Counted from the first letter of the stretch, positions 16,603-27,447 are shown. The stretch is DNA of 64,000 nucleotides from Xanthomonas sacchari (GCF_024266585.1 NZ_CP100647.1:1469001-1533000), one strand, 5' to 3'. The notes: generated from the sequence alone by a model not told the origin. A program made the numbers and translations.

Positions 16603-17232
16603 TCAGAACTTCATCACGTAGGCCAGGCCGTACACCAGCGGGTCGATGTGCGCTGTACCCAGGTCGCTGCCGTTGACCTTGACCTTGCTGTCGATGTCGA
16701 TCCAGCGCATGTCCACGCGCAGCGCCGACCTGTCGGTGAGCGCGATGTCCACGCCGGCGTGCGCGGCCAGGCCCCAGGAGTCCTTCAGCCTGAGCTTGCT
16801 GCCGGCCAGCGCGCCGCTGGTCTTCTCGCTGAAGAACGTGGTGTAGTTGAGGCCGGCGCCGACGAACGGCGAGAGCTTGCCGGCGCTGTTGAAGTGGTAT
16901 TGCAGCGACACCACCGGCGGCAGGTGCTTGGTGCTGCCGACCTTGCCCACGCCCTTGACGCTGATGTCGTGCTCGAACGGCAGCGCGGCCAGCACTTCTA
17001 CGCCCAGGTCCTGGTGCACGAAGTACTCGAAGGTCACCGTCGGCCGGATGTCGCTGTCGATGCGCAGCGGTAGGGTGCCGCCGGCCAGCGTGCCGTTGTC
17101 GGACTTCGGGTTGACCTGGTGGGCGCCGAGGCCGAGGGTCCAGTCGCCTTGCGACTGCGCCAGCGCCGGCAGGGCGCACAGGGTCAGGGCGGCGGCCAGG
17201 CCGCTGAGCAGGAGGGAGGAGGTGGTACGCAT
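16603..17232 (-). CDS. ompW: OmpW family outer-membrane protein (copy 2)
   Basis: A 209-residue OmpW barrel with signal peptide (LLLSGLAAALTLCALPALAQ), GDWTLGLGAHQVNPKSDNGT, the LPPVVSLQYHFNSAGKLSPF / VGAGLNYTTFF block and C-terminal VYGLAYVMKF. It is clearly paralogous to copy 1 but diverged, so this is an old duplication. A perfect FNR-type box lies 56 bases upstream of the ATG. E. coli ompW is known to respond to FNR, which makes oxygen control plausible. The same open frame continues through gap on the opposite strand; that part is a shadow. Confidence 0.93.
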   Translation of the reverse strand: MRTTSSLLLSGLAAALTLCALPALAQSQGDWTLGLGAHQVNPKSDNGTLAGGTLPLRIDSDIRPTVTFEYFVHQDLGVEVLAALPFEHDISVKGVGKVGSTKHLPPVVSLQYHFNSAGKLSPFVGAGLNYTTFFSEKTSGALAGSKLRLKDSWGLAAHAGVDIALTDRSALRVDMRWIDIDSKVKVNGSDLGTAHIDPLVYGLAYVMKF

Positions 17233-17287
17233 GGTGGAGTCTCGGTTGGGTGTGGGCGCAGTGTCCGGCGCGCCGCCCCGCGCCGCC

Positions 17288-17301
17288 TTGATCCTGATCA
17301 A
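17288..17301. promoter_or_regulatory. FNR/Anr-type box
   Basis: TTGATCCTGATCAA matches the FNR consensus TTGAT-N4-ATCAA exactly. It sits between the divergent ompW (start 17232) and gap (start 17392) genes and could control either one. An FNR/Anr/Clp-like CRP-family regulator is inferred; none is encoded in the window. Confidence 0.65.
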
Positions 17302-17337
17302 ACCGGCGTGTCCGGCGTGGCGCGGCCGGCCTGCTAG

Positions 17338-18393
<1,056 letters not shown>

Positions 18394-18410
18394 GGCGGAT
18401 TCTGCCGCCC

Positions 18411-18442
18411 ACAAAAAAAGCGCCGCGAGGCGCTTTTTTTGT
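18411..18442. terminator. Bidirectional intrinsic terminator after gap
   Basis: A run of seven A, the stem AGCGCC/GGCGCT with a short GCGA-type loop, and a run of seven T form a textbook intrinsic terminator that works in both directions. It separates gap from the convergent small secreted-protein gene. Confidence 0.93.
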
Positions 18443-18487
18443 GGCTGATGAAACGGTGCGGGGTCGCGCGTGGCGCCGGTGTCGCGC

Positions 18488-18949
18488 TCACTCGGCGGCG
18501 ATTTGCATGTTCTCGCCGCTGCCGGTGACGGTGACCCGGCTGCCGACCGCCAGGCCGTGGATTTCGCTGCTGGCCTTGGGCACGACGACCTGCGACTTGT
18601 TGTCGAAACGGATCTTGACCATGTAGTGCGCCGCGTCGCCATTGCCTGCGATCTTGGCGCCGGCGCTTCTTCCCGCTTCGGTGCCGGCGGTCTTGGCAAC
18701 GTTCTGGACCATCGGCGACGCCTCGCTCTTGATGCCTAGAATGCTGCTGGCCGTGCTGCCCAGCGCCGCGCCGAGATTGGCGAATCTCTTGGTTTTTTCT
18801 GGAACGTCATCGCCCTTGTTCTCGATCGGCTCCAGTGCGGTGATGGTGCCATGGCGCGGTTCAGCGGCGAGTCCCGGCGCGGCCGCCGCCAACAGCGTCA
18901 ACGCGATCGCCGACCAGGCCAGACGGGCGAGAGGTTTCTTTGCGGTCAT
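18488..18949 (-). CDS. Small exported protein of unknown function
   Basis: A 153-residue protein with a signal peptide (LARLAWSAIALTLLAAAAPGLAAE). The mature part starts RHGTITALEPIENKGDD. It then has a Gly/Ala/Ser-rich segment (FANLGAALGSTASSILGIKS, EAGRSAGAKIAGNGD) reminiscent of the glycine-zipper region of SlyB-type proteins. It ends in a beta-rich MVKIRFDNKSQVVVPK and VGSRVTVTGSGENMQIAAE. A periplasmic or envelope-associated role is likely; I do not recognise a defined family with certainty. Confidence 0.7.
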   Translation of the reverse strand: MTAKKPLARLAWSAIALTLLAAAAPGLAAEPRHGTITALEPIENKGDDVPEKTKRFANLGAALGSTASSILGIKSEASPMVQNVAKTAGTEAGRSAGAKIAGNGDAAHYMVKIRFDNKSQVVVPKASSEIHGLAVGSRVTVTGSGENMQIAAE

Positions 18950-19002
18950 CGGAGATTGCCTTTGTCAAAGAGGGAGAGGACGCCGGACGGCAGGCCCGGC
19001 GC

Positions 19003-19485
19003 TTACTTTTTCTTCGGCCGGCCCCAGCTCTTGAAGTACGGATTGCATTTGCTGCCAGCGAAGTCGTAGCGGGTGATGATGCCTTCGGCATTGGCGACGA
19101 AGGTGACTTCGCAGTGGTACTGGGTCGGCACGAAGGTGGTCTGGCTGTGCAACTCCTGCTGGAAGACCGGCGTGGGGGCGACACCGTTGCCGCCGCCGAC
19201 CTGGCCGATCACGGCGCCCTGCGTCGTCCAGTAATCGGTCCGGTAATGCGCCTCGATGCCGAAGTTGTAGGTATAGGCGGTTTCGTTGGTCTCCGGGTTT
19301 TCCGAGACGTACAGGCCGCGGTCTACCGGCCACTGCAGCATCAATTCGCCGGCGTCGTGGCCGACCCAGCTGCGGGCGATTTCTTCGGGGCTGCCGAACA
19401 TGTCGGCCGAGACGAGAGGCGACGCGCCCAAGAGCGCGAAAGTGCACAGCAAGGGGAGGGCGCGGGAGCGACGAAACCGATGCAT
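19003..19485 (-). CDS. Small exported protein of unknown function
   Basis: A 160-residue protein with a signal peptide (ALPLLCTFALLGASPLVSA). The mature domain starts DMFGSPEEIARSWVGHDAGE and continues LMLQWPVDRGLYVSENPETN, CEVTFVANAEGIITRYDFAG and a lysine-rich end. Two cysteines (YHC and SKC) could form a disulfide. ATG 19485 is preferred because AAGG lies 9 bases upstream; ATG 19494 is too close to it. It is 53 bases upstream of the other small exported protein on the same strand. No function is recognised. Confidence 0.7.
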   Translation of the reverse strand: MHRFRRSRALPLLCTFALLGASPLVSADMFGSPEEIARSWVGHDAGELMLQWPVDRGLYVSENPETNETAYTYNFGIEAHYRTDYWTTQGAVIGQVGGGNGVAPTPVFQQELHSQTTFVPTQYHCEVTFVANAEGIITRYDFAGSKCNPYFKSWGRPKKK

Positions 19486-19615
19486 TGCTGACATCCTTGG
19501 TCTAGGCGGTGCTGGGTCCATGGGCGGGCGCATGAGCGCACGCTGGCGCGAGTTCTATCACGCTCGGCTGGTGCCGACAAGCGCCCTTGCGTGCTTGCCT
19601 TCAGGGGGCGATGGA

Positions 19616-19661
19616 ATCGCGGGCAACGACGCAGCCAGTGGTGCGTCGCCGCCCGCGCGAT
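19616..19661. other. Imperfect inverted repeat in the 19486-19785 gap
   Basis: ATCGCGGGC / GCCCGCGCGAT and inner GACGCA / TGCGTC can form a long interrupted hairpin. It lies beyond the 3' end of the chemoreceptor-like gene (stop at 19786) and may end its transcript. The rest of this 300-base gap holds nothing I can identify. Confidence 0.35.
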
Positions 19662-19785
19662 CCCCCGTCCGCGATTGCAGACGGTGGATGGTGGTTGCCT
19701 GGAAGTTGTCCGGCAGCCGGGACCTGCATTGGAACGTGGCGCAGTCGGCGGCGCGCCCTCCGTGGCTGGCCTCGCGACAGCGTCC

Positions 19786-20862
19786 CTACAGCGCCTGCAG
19801 GATCAGCGAGTGCCAGCCGGTGCGGTAGGTTTCGTAGCCGGGCGAGGCGGCATGCGCGATGCAGTGCGGCCGGCCGTCCAGGTCGATCAGGACGGCGCCG
19901 CGCGGCTGCTTGAACAAGGCGTCGCGGCCGTCGAAGTCGATACGGTCCTGCAGCATGCGTCCGGCCGAGTCGGCCAGCACCTGACCCTGGGCGTCGACGA
20001 TGCAGACCCGGCTGCGGCCCCATTCGGATTCGGACAGCGGCGTGCGCTGCACGATCGTCTGCGCCAGCGCGTCCCAGCGGAACACGATGCCCAGCACGCC
20101 CAGCACGCGGCCGTCGACGCGGCCGCCATCGCGCACCGTGCATGCGTACACCAGCACCCGCTCGCCATCGACCAGGGCACTGGCGTGCACGTCCTGAAAG
20201 CCGAAGTCCTCGCCGCTGCGGGTGCGCATCGCGTGCTCGAACCATGGCTGCGCGGAGACGTCGCTGCCGACCGAGGCGAACTGCCGTGGCCGGCCGTTGG
20301 CGCGGATGCGGCCATCGCTTCCGGCCAGGATCAGGTCGAAGTAGACCGTGTACGAATCCAGGATCTGGCCCATGCGCCGCGATGCGTAGGCCAGCGCCTC
20401 GGCATCGCTGTCGGCGCGCGCGGCCGCGACCACCGCGGCGTCGGTGGCCCACCAGCGCACGTCGCAACTGCGCTCGTAGAGGTTGCGGTCGATCAGGTCG
20501 ATGTTGCTCAGGGCCAGTTCGCTGAGCCGCGTGCGGCGCACGTCGTCCTGCAGGCGGCCCAGGGTCTGCCGCATCTCCGCGCTGGTGCGTGCGGCGACCT
20601 TGTCCAGGTCCTGGGTGGCCTCGGCCACGCGCCGCGACAGCCCGTCCATTTCCTGCGCGATGACGCTGAAGCCGCGTCCGGCGGCGCCGATCCGCGCCGA
20701 TTCGATGCGCGCGTTCATCGAGATCATGTGGGTGGTGCGGTTGATCGCGTCGATGCCCTGCAAGGAGCGGCGCAGCTGGCCGAGCAACTGGTCGGACAGG
20801 CCGACGACGGCGCGGATATGGTCATCGATCCCCGCTTCTGCGGGGTGGGCGGGTAGGTTCAT
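19786..20862 (-). CDS. Soluble chemoreceptor-like protein: N-terminal signalling hairpin, C-terminal sensor
   Basis: A 358-residue protein with no membrane segment. Residues about 20-110 resemble the conserved tip of methyl-accepting chemotaxis proteins (INRTTHMISMNARIESARIG, GRGFSVIAQEMDGLSRRVAE). Residues about 125-345 look like a Cache/PAS-type ligand-binding domain (DSYTVYFDLILAGSDGRI, PWFEHAMRTRSGEDFGFQDV, VLGVLGIVFRWDALAQTI). The order is the reverse of ordinary receptors. The hairpin seems too short for methylation helices, but its tip could contact CheA/CheW. A cytosolic energy or metabolite sensor is possible. It is a single gene. Confidence 0.78.
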   Translation of the reverse strand: MNLPAHPAEAGIDDHIRAVVGLSDQLLGQLRRSLQGIDAINRTTHMISMNARIESARIGAAGRGFSVIAQEMDGLSRRVAEATQDLDKVAARTSAEMRQTLGRLQDDVRRTRLSELALSNIDLIDRNLYERSCDVRWWATDAAVVAAARADSDAEALAYASRRMGQILDSYTVYFDLILAGSDGRIRANGRPRQFASVGSDVSAQPWFEHAMRTRSGEDFGFQDVHASALVDGERVLVYACTVRDGGRVDGRVLGVLGIVFRWDALAQTIVQRTPLSESEWGRSRVCIVDAQGQVLADSAGRMLQDRIDFDGRDALFKQPRGAVLIDLDGRPHCIAHAASPGYETYRTGWHSLILQAL

Positions 20863-21118
20863 GCATGCTGCCGGTGGGGTGGGAGGGAACAGCAGACGGA
20901 CGGCGCGATAAGGGGTGTAGCGGCCGTCGGTCTACCGCCTTGAGGGCGATGTGAAGACCGTTCGTCGGAACGTCGGGCCTTGCCCTGCCTGGCTTGCGGC
21001 CTGGCCAGTGGGCCGATGCCGGCACCGAACTCGTCTACCATCTGCGCCAGGCCCGGCGCCGCCGGGCGCCGGATGCGCGCCGCGGGCGCCGCGCCACCGC
21101 TATGGAGATGCGAGTCGA

Positions 21119-23845
21119 ATGGAGATGTTGATCGTGCTGGTGGTGTTGGCGGTGCTGGCGGTGCCGGTGCTGTTGATCGTGGCCCTGGTCGGGCAGGCGC
21201 GCCTGCGCCAGCGGCTCGCCGCGCTGGAGGCGCGGGTGGCAGGGATGGCTGCGTCGACGGCGGCGCCCGCGACGGGGTGGGCCGGGTCCGCGGCCACCGC
21301 CGGAGAGGCCGCCGCTGCAGGAGGCGAGGCCGAGGGCACGCGGACCGATGCGCCCCACGACGTCCCGCAGCCTCGCCAGGCCGTGGAGGATGCCGTCGCG
21401 CCACCGCCGTTGCCGCCGCCCTTGCCGGCGCAGCCGCAAGCGGAACGGTTCGCGGCGCTGGCGGCGACGGTCGCGCAGGCCGAGCAGCGGCAGGCGCAGG
21501 CACGCGCCGCCGAGCCGGTCGTGCCGGCCGTGCCGCGCGGGCCGGATCCGGTGGAGCGGCTGCTGGGCGGGATCAAGCGCTGGTTCACCGAAGGCAACGT
21601 GCCGGTCAAGATCGGCATGCTGGTGCTGCTGGCCGGCGTCGCCGCGCTGCTGAAGTACGCCGGCGACCAGGGCTGGTTGCGCATGCCGATCGAGCTGCGC
21701 TACGCCGGCATCGCCGCCGCGTCGCTGGCCGGCCTGGCCTTCGGCTGGCGCCAGCGCACGCGCAAGCGCAGCTTCGCGCTGGCCCTGCAGGGCGGGGCGA
21801 TCGGCGTGCTGCTGCTGACCGTGTTCGCCGCGTTCAAGCTGTCCGGGTTGATTCCGGCCGGCGCGGCGCTGGCGCTGAGCATCGCCCTGGTCGCGGGCAT
21901 GTGCGTGCTGGCGGTGGCGCAGGAGTCGCGCACGCTGGCGGTGCTGGGCACGCTGGCCGGCTTCCTCGCGCCGCTGTGGCTGTCCACCGGCAGCGGCAAC
22001 CATGTCGCGTTGTTCTCCTACTACGCGCTGCTCAACGCGGCGGTGTTCGCGATCGCCTGGTACCGGCCGTGGCGGGTGTTGAACCTGCTCGGATTCGGCT
22101 TCACCTTCGGCATCGGCACGCTGTGGGGCGTGCTGCAGTACCGGCCCGAGCAGTTCGCCAGCACCGAGCCGTTCCTGCTGCTGTTCTTCGCCTTCTACCT
22201 GCTGATCCCGATCCTGTACGCGCGGCGGCAGGCGGCGCGCGCCAACCTGATCGACGGCAGCCTGCTGTTCGGCACGCCGCTGATCGCGTTCTCGCTGCAG
22301 GCTGGGCTGCTGCGCGGCGCGGGTCTGCCGCTGGCCTTGTGCGCGCTGGGCCTGGCGGCGATCTACGCGCTGCTGGCGGCGGCGCTGATCCGGCGCGCGC
22401 GCTTCGCGCTGCTGGGGCAGGCGTATGCGGTGCTGGCGGCGGGGTTCGCCACGCTGGCGGTGCCGTTGGCGCTGTCCGCGCGTGCCACTGCCAGCGTGTT
22501 CGCGCTGGAGGGCGCGGCGCTGGTGTGGCTGGGCCTGCGCCAGCGGCGCTGGCTGCCGCAGCTCAGCGGCGCCGGGCTGCAACTGGCGGCCGCGTTCGGC
22601 TTCGCCCTGGGCCTGGACGCGGCGTCACAGGACAGCCAGGCCGTGGCCAATGCCACCTGCATGAGTGCGCTGCTACTGGCGCTGGCCGGCTTCGCCAGCG
22701 CCTGGTGCTACCGGCGTGGACGCGCCGTCCTGCCGGCGCTGGGCTACTACCTGTGGGGGCTGGCCTGGTGGTGCGGGATCGGCGTCGCCGAGATCCTGCG
22801 CTTCGTCGACGCCGACGCGCGGGCCGATGTGTTGCTGGCCTGGGCGGCGGTCAGCGGCTGGCTCGCCGCCGAAGCGCAGCGGCGCTGGCCGGCGCGCGCG
22901 CTGGCCGCGACCACGCTGGGCGCACTGGCGCTGGCGTTGCCGTTGGCGGCCTGGCAGGCCGAGGCGCACGGGCAGCCGTTCGCCGGGCACGGCGCCTGGG
23001 CCTGGGTGCTGTTCGCCGTGCTCGGCGTGCGCAGCCTGCTGTGCCTGCGCGACAGCGGTGGCGGCGTGGCGCGTGCGGCGCAGTTCGTGTGGTGGCTGGT
23101 GTGGCCGACCGCGACCACCTTGCTGTGCGCCTGGCTGGCGTTGCACGGTAGCCTGGCCGCCGGCTGGCGCTGGATGCTGCTGGTTGCGCCCTGGCTGCTG
23201 GTCGCGGCGCTGTCGCTGTGGCGCTGGACCTGGCTGGCGGCGCCATTGGGCGCGGCGTTCGCCCCGTGCCGCAGCGCGCTGCAGAGCACCTACTTCGGGC
23301 TGCTGGCGGTGGCCTGGCTGTACAGCCTGGGCCGGCCCGGCGGCAGCGCGCCGTTGCCGTGGGTGCCGGTGCTCAACCCGCTGGAACTGACGCAGCTGGC
23401 GCTGCTGGTGCTGGGCGTGCGTTGGACCCGCAGCCCGACGCTGCCGGCGCTGTTGTGTGCCTGGCGCACGCATCTGTTGGCTGGCGCCGGCTTCCTGTGG
23501 ATCACCAGCGTGACCCTGCATGCGGTGCACGACTGGGCGGCGGTGCCGTGGCCCGGCGTGCTGGGCGATGGCGTGGCGCAGACCAGCCTGACCGTGGTCT
23601 GGAGCGTGCTGGGCGTGCTCGGCTGGGTGCTGGGCTCGCGGCGCGGCCAGCGCGGCCTGTGGCTGGCCGGCGCGGTGCTGATGGCGGTGGTACTGGGCAA
23701 GCTGTTGCTGGTGGACCGCGGCAATCTGGGCAATGTCGCCGGCATCGCGTCGTTCATCGCCTACGGGCTGTTGTGTACCGTGGTCGGCTATCTGGCGCCG
23801 GCGCCGCCGCGCGCCGCCGAACCGGCCGAGGAGGCCCTGCGATGA
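21119..23845 (+). CDS. DUF2339 polytopic membrane protein
   Basis: A 908-residue inner-membrane protein. It has an N-terminal membrane helix (MLIVLVVLAVLAVPVLLIVALVG), a short coiled coil, a Pro/Ala-rich cytoplasmic or periplasmic linker to about residue 145, then about 20 hydrophobic helices to the end. GGIKRWFTEGNVPVKIGMLV and the following LLAGVAALLKYAGDQGWL are the typical DUF2339 entry. Function is unknown; the family is often found paired with DUF3999. ATG 21119 sets the membrane start. It overlaps the next gene by ATGA. Confidence 0.88.
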   Translation: MEMLIVLVVLAVLAVPVLLIVALVGQARLRQRLAALEARVAGMAASTAAPATGWAGSAATAGEAAAAGGEAEGTRTDAPHDVPQPRQAVEDAVAPPPLPPPLPAQPQAERFAALAATVAQAEQRQAQARAAEPVVPAVPRGPDPVERLLGGIKRWFTEGNVPVKIGMLVLLAGVAALLKYAGDQGWLRMPIELRYAGIAAASLAGLAFGWRQRTRKRSFALALQGGAIGVLLLTVFAAFKLSGLIPAGAALALSIALVAGMCVLAVAQESRTLAVLGTLAGFLAPLWLSTGSGNHVALFSYYALLNAAVFAIAWYRPWRVLNLLGFGFTFGIGTLWGVLQYRPEQFASTEPFLLLFFAFYLLIPILYARRQAARANLIDGSLLFGTPLIAFSLQAGLLRGAGLPLALCALGLAAIYALLAAALIRRARFALLGQAYAVLAAGFATLAVPLALSARATASVFALEGAALVWLGLRQRRWLPQLSGAGLQLAAAFGFALGLDAASQDSQAVANATCMSALLLALAGFASAWCYRRGRAVLPALGYYLWGLAWWCGIGVAEILRFVDADARADVLLAWAAVSGWLAAEAQRRWPARALAATTLGALALALPLAAWQAEAHGQPFAGHGAWAWVLFAVLGVRSLLCLRDSGGGVARAAQFVWWLVWPTATTLLCAWLALHGSLAAGWRWMLLVAPWLLVAALSLWRWTWLAAPLGAAFAPCRSALQSTYFGLLAVAWLYSLGRPGGSAPLPWVPVLNPLELTQLALLVLGVRWTRSPTLPALLCAWRTHLLAGAGFLWITSVTLHAVHDWAAVPWPGVLGDGVAQTSLTVVWSVLGVLGWVLGSRRGQRGLWLAGAVLMAVVLGKLLLVDRGNLGNVAGIASFIAYGLLCTVVGYLAPAPPRAAEPAEEALR

Positions 23846-25206
23846 TCCGACGTGCGCTGTTTCCGTTGTGGCTGGCCTGGCTGCCGTTGTGCGCGTTCGC
23901 CGCCAGCCAGCGCGACGACTATGCCCAGCAGTGGCCGCTGACCCTGCAGGACGTCGATGCCGGCGCCTATCGCGTGCAGCTCGACGATGCGGTCTACCGC
24001 AGCGCGCAGCGCGCCTCGCTGGGCGACGTGGAGGTGTTCAACGCGGCGGGCGATCCGCTGCCGGCCGCGCTGTTCGCCGCCGAACAGGCCGAGACCGCGC
24101 CGCGCCGGCAACCGTTGCCGTGGTTTGCGCTGCCGGCGGCGACCGACGGACGTGCGCCGGACCTGGAGCTGATCGCCGAACGCGACCGCGACGGCAGCGT
24201 GCGCCGGATCCAGACCCGCGTGGCCGGCGGTGGCCCCGACAGCGGCGCGGCCGGCTGGCTGGTCGATGCCAGCGCGCTGCATGCGCCGCTGCGCGCGCTG
24301 TCGCTGCAATGGGCCGCCGCCGCGCAGCCGCAGCAGGCCCGCTACCGGGTCGAAGGCAGCGACGATCTGCGCGACTGGGAGGTGCTGGTGGCGGATGCGA
24401 CCCTGGTCGACCTGGCCAACCAGGGGCACCGGCTGCAGCAGTTGCGCATCCCCATCGGTCGCGCGGTGCGCTATCTGCGCCTGTTGCCGCTGGCCGGCGC
24501 CAGCGCGCCGCCGCTGACCGGGGTGGAGGCCGAACTGGCGCCGGCGCCGGTCGCTGCCGATTGGCATTGGCAGCAACTGGATGCGACGAGCACCGATCCC
24601 GCGCAGCATGCCTATGCCTTCGTTTCGCCGGGGCGCTATCCGGTGACGCGCGTCGACGTCGCCTTACCCGGCAACAACGCCATCGAGTGGCGCGTGCAGA
24701 GCCGCGACAGCGCCGAGGCGCCGTGGCGGGACCGCGCCGGGCCGTGGCTGGCCTACCAGGTCGGTGGCGGCAGCCGCTCGCCGCCGCAGGCGCTGACCGC
24801 GCCGGTGCGCGATCGCTACTGGCGGCTGCTCGCGGCGCAGGACCCTGGCCGGCAGCGCCCGGCGCTGCGCCTGGGCTACCAGCCGGAGACGCTGGTGTTC
24901 CTCGCCCAGGGCGCGCCGCCCTATGCGCTGGCCGCCGGCAGTGCGCGCACCCAGCGGGCGCAGGCGCCGCTGGCCGCCGCCTTGCAGGCCCTGCACGCCC
25001 AGCGCGGGCCGCAGTGGGCGCCGGCCAGCGCCAGCCTCGGTGCGGCGCAGCCGCTGGCCGGCGCGGCGGCCTTGCAGGCGCCGCCGCCGCCGCGCGACTG
25101 GAAGACCTGGCTGCTGTGGGCGCTGCTGATCGGCGGCGCGCTGCTGGTGGTCGGGTTCGCGCTCAGCCTGCTGCGCAAACCCGGCGCCGCCGACGGCGCG
25201 AGCTGA
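23842..25206 (+). CDS. DUF3999 exported membrane-anchored protein
   Basis: A 454-residue protein with a signal peptide ([16 protein letters not shown]) and a C-terminal membrane helix ([20 protein letters not shown]) followed by a short basic tail. Between them is a beta-rich periplasmic domain with repeated discoidin-like segments ([32 protein letters not shown]). That resembles carbohydrate-binding folds, as described for DUF3999. Translational overlap with the DUF2339 gene suggests that the two form one membrane complex. Activity is unknown. Confidence 0.86.
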   Translation: MIRRALFPLWLAWLPLCAFAASQRDDYAQQWPLTLQDVDAGAYRVQLDDAVYRSAQRASLGDVEVFNAAGDPLPAALFAAEQAETAPRRQPLPWFALPAATDGRAPDLELIAERDRDGSVRRIQTRVAGGGPDSGAAGWLVDASALHAPLRALSLQWAAAAQPQQARYRVEGSDDLRDWEVLVADATLVDLANQGHRLQQLRIPIGRAVRYLRLLPLAGASAPPLTGVEAELAPAPVAADWHWQQLDATSTDPAQHAYAFVSPGRYPVTRVDVALPGNNAIEWRVQSRDSAEAPWRDRAGPWLAYQVGGGSRSPPQALTAPVRDRYWRLLAAQDPGRQRPALRLGYQPETLVFLAQGAPPYALAAGSARTQRAQAPLAAALQALHAQRGPQWAPASASLGAAQPLAGAAALQAPPPPRDWKTWLLWALLIGGALLVVGFALSLLRKPGAADGAS

Positions 25207-25399
25207 CCACGCACCCAGCCGATGGCGCGCGCACCGCGCGCCGATTTGCCGCTGTGCGGCCGACGCCGGACAATGGCGGTTTGGCCGACGCAGCGCGGCG
25301 AGCGGCCGGCGCCGCTGCACCTGGCGTTCCGATGCCGATGCCGAGACTGCACCGATGGCGCGGTTTTCCCTTTGCAACCCCACGAAAGCGAGCACTTAC

Positions 25400-26575
25400 A
25401 TGTCCATCCTGCGAATGACCGATCTCGACCTGTCCGGCAAGCGCGTGCTGATCCGGCAAGACCTGAATGTGCCGATCGACAATGGCCTGATCACCTCCGA
25501 GCAACGCATCCTGGCCTCGGTGCCGACGCTCAAGCACGCGCTGGCGCAGGGCGCGGCGGTGATGGTGACCTCGCACCTGGGCCGGCCCAAGGAAGGCGTG
25601 TGGACCCAGGAGGACTCGCTGGAGCCGGTGGCGATCCGCCTGGCCGCGCTGCTCGGCGTCGACGTGCCGCTGGTCCGCGACTGGGTCGACGGCGTGGAGG
25701 TGCAGCCGGGGCAGATCGTGCTGCTGGAGAACTGCCGCATGAACGTCGGCGAGGGCAAGGACGACGAGGCGCTGGCGAAGAAGTACGCGGCGCTGTGCGA
25801 CGTGTTCGTGATGGACGCCTTCGGCACCGCGCACCGCGCGCAGGCCTCCACTCACGGCGTGATCAAGTTCGCGCCAGTGGCCGCCGGCGGCCCGCTGCTG
25901 ATGGCCGAGCTGGACGCGCTGGCCAAGGCGCTGGAGCACCCGGCCAAGCCGTTGCTGGCGATCGTCGCCGGCAGCAAGGTCTCGACCAAGCTGGAGCTGC
26001 TGTCCAACCTGGTGAACAAGGTCGACCAGCTGATCGTCGGCGGCGGCATCGCCAATACCTTCATCGCCGCGGCCGGGCACGCGGTGGGCAAGTCGCTGTG
26101 CGAGCCGGACCTGCTGGAGACCGCGCGCAAGATCGTCGCCGACGCCAACGCGCGCGGCGCGGCGATTCCGCTGCCCAGCGACGTGGTGGTGGCCAAGCAG
26201 TTCATGCCCGATGCCGAGGCCACGGTGAAGGCGGTCACCGACGTCGCCGACGACGACCTGATCCTGGACATCGGCCCGCAGACCGCCGCGCACTACGCCG
26301 AGCTGATCGCCAAGGCCGGCACGGTGGTCTGGAACGGCCCGGTCGGCGTGTTCGAGTTCGACGCCTTCGGCAAGGGCACCGAGACCCTGGCGCGGGCGAT
26401 CGCCGCGTCGCCGGCGTTCTCCATCGCCGGCGGCGGCGACACCCTGGCGGCGGTCGACAAGTACGGCATCGCCGAGCAGGTCAGCTACATCTCGACCGGC
26501 GGTGGCGCGTTCCTGGAGTTCTTGGAAGGCAAGACCCTGCCGGCGGTGGCCGCACTGCAGGCGCGCGGCGCGTGA
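25400..26575 (+). CDS. pgk: Phosphoglycerate kinase
   Basis: A 391-residue Pgk that makes ATP from 1,3-bisphosphoglycerate. The N-domain has [20 protein letters not shown] and [12 protein letters not shown]. The hinge and nucleotide domain include [33 protein letters not shown] and a C-terminal [16 protein letters not shown] with [13 protein letters not shown]. The start at ATG 25400 is preferred over the extended frame from 25355. Its stop overlaps the GTG start of the following HAD phosphatase gene. Confidence 0.97.
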   Translation: MSILRMTDLDLSGKRVLIRQDLNVPIDNGLITSEQRILASVPTLKHALAQGAAVMVTSHLGRPKEGVWTQEDSLEPVAIRLAALLGVDVPLVRDWVDGVEVQPGQIVLLENCRMNVGEGKDDEALAKKYAALCDVFVMDAFGTAHRAQASTHGVIKFAPVAAGGPLLMAELDALAKALEHPAKPLLAIVAGSKVSTKLELLSNLVNKVDQLIVGGGIANTFIAAAGHAVGKSLCEPDLLETARKIVADANARGAAIPLPSDVVVAKQFMPDAEATVKAVTDVADDDLILDIGPQTAAHYAELIAKAGTVVWNGPVGVFEFDAFGKGTETLARAIAASPAFSIAGGGDTLAAVDKYGIAEQVSYISTGGGAFLEFLEGKTLPAVAALQARGA

Positions 26576-27222
26576 GCGCCGCCGACGTCCTGTTCTTCGA
26601 CCTGGACGGCACCCTGGTCGATTCCGAGGCCGGCATCGTCGGCAGCCTGCGCCATGCCTTCGCCAAGGTGGGGCGTCCCGAGCCGGATGCGCAGCAGTTG
26701 CGTGTCTGGATCGGGCCCCCGCTGCGCGACAGCTTCAACGCCCACTTCCACGGCGATGCAGCGCTGATCGAGCAGGTGCTGGCCGAGTACCGGATGCGCT
26801 ACGACCAGCAGGGCTGGCGCGAGCACACGGTGTTCCCGGACATCGGTGCGGCGGTGGACGCCCTGTCCGCGGCCGGCCACCGGCTGGCGGTGGTGACCTC
26901 GAAGAACGAACGCTTCGCGCGCCGCATCGTCGAGCACTTGCCGTTCGGCGGCCGCTTCGAGGAGGTGGTCGGCGCCAGCGACGACGGCGCGCGCCGGGCG
27001 AAGCCGGACCTGATCGCCGAGGCGCTGCGGCGGCTCGGCGTGGCGCCGGCGCAGTGCCGCATGATCGGCGACCGGCGCATGGACATCGACGGCGCCCGCC
27101 ACCACGGCATGCGCAGCATCGGCGTGCTGTGGGGCTTCGGCGACGCCGAGGAACTGCGCCAGGCCGGCGCCGATGTCCTGGCGCAGACACCGGCGCAGTT
27201 GCCGGCGCTCGTCGCGGCCTGA
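26572..27222 (+). CDS. HAD-family phosphatase, phosphoglycolate phosphatase-like
   Basis: A 216-residue HAD hydrolase with motif [15 protein letters not shown], a helical cap, motif II VVTSKNE, motif III lysine in RRAKPDL and motif [14 protein letters not shown]. The Gph/PpaX-like subfamily removes phosphate from small metabolites such as 2-phosphoglycolate. The start is GTG 26572, overlapping the pgk stop (GTGA). Coupling to pgk suggests a metabolite-repair role next to glycolysis; the exact substrate is unknown. Confidence 0.88.
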   Translation: MSAADVLFFDLDGTLVDSEAGIVGSLRHAFAKVGRPEPDAQQLRVWIGPPLRDSFNAHFHGDAALIEQVLAEYRMRYDQQGWREHTVFPDIGAAVDALSAAGHRLAVVTSKNERFARRIVEHLPFGGRFEEVVGASDDGARRAKPDLIAEALRRLGVAPAQCRMIGDRRMDIDGARHHGMRSIGVLWGFGDAEELRQAGADVLAQTPAQLPALVAA

Positions 27223-27447
27223 ACGGGCCCGTGCGCCGGTGCGTCCGGCGCAGGGGGCGTTGACCGCGCAGGGCGCGTCGCCGGAGGCGCCTGCCCCGCC
27301 GGCATCCGTGGGCAGGCGCGGCATGACCACATACTGTCCCGCATTGTCCGGTCGCTATGCCGGACTGCGCGTGCGTCTATGCCGAAATGCCATGCGGTGT
27401 GAGGGCCGCGTGTGCTAGCTTTGAGCGCTTTTTCCAAGGATGCCACC

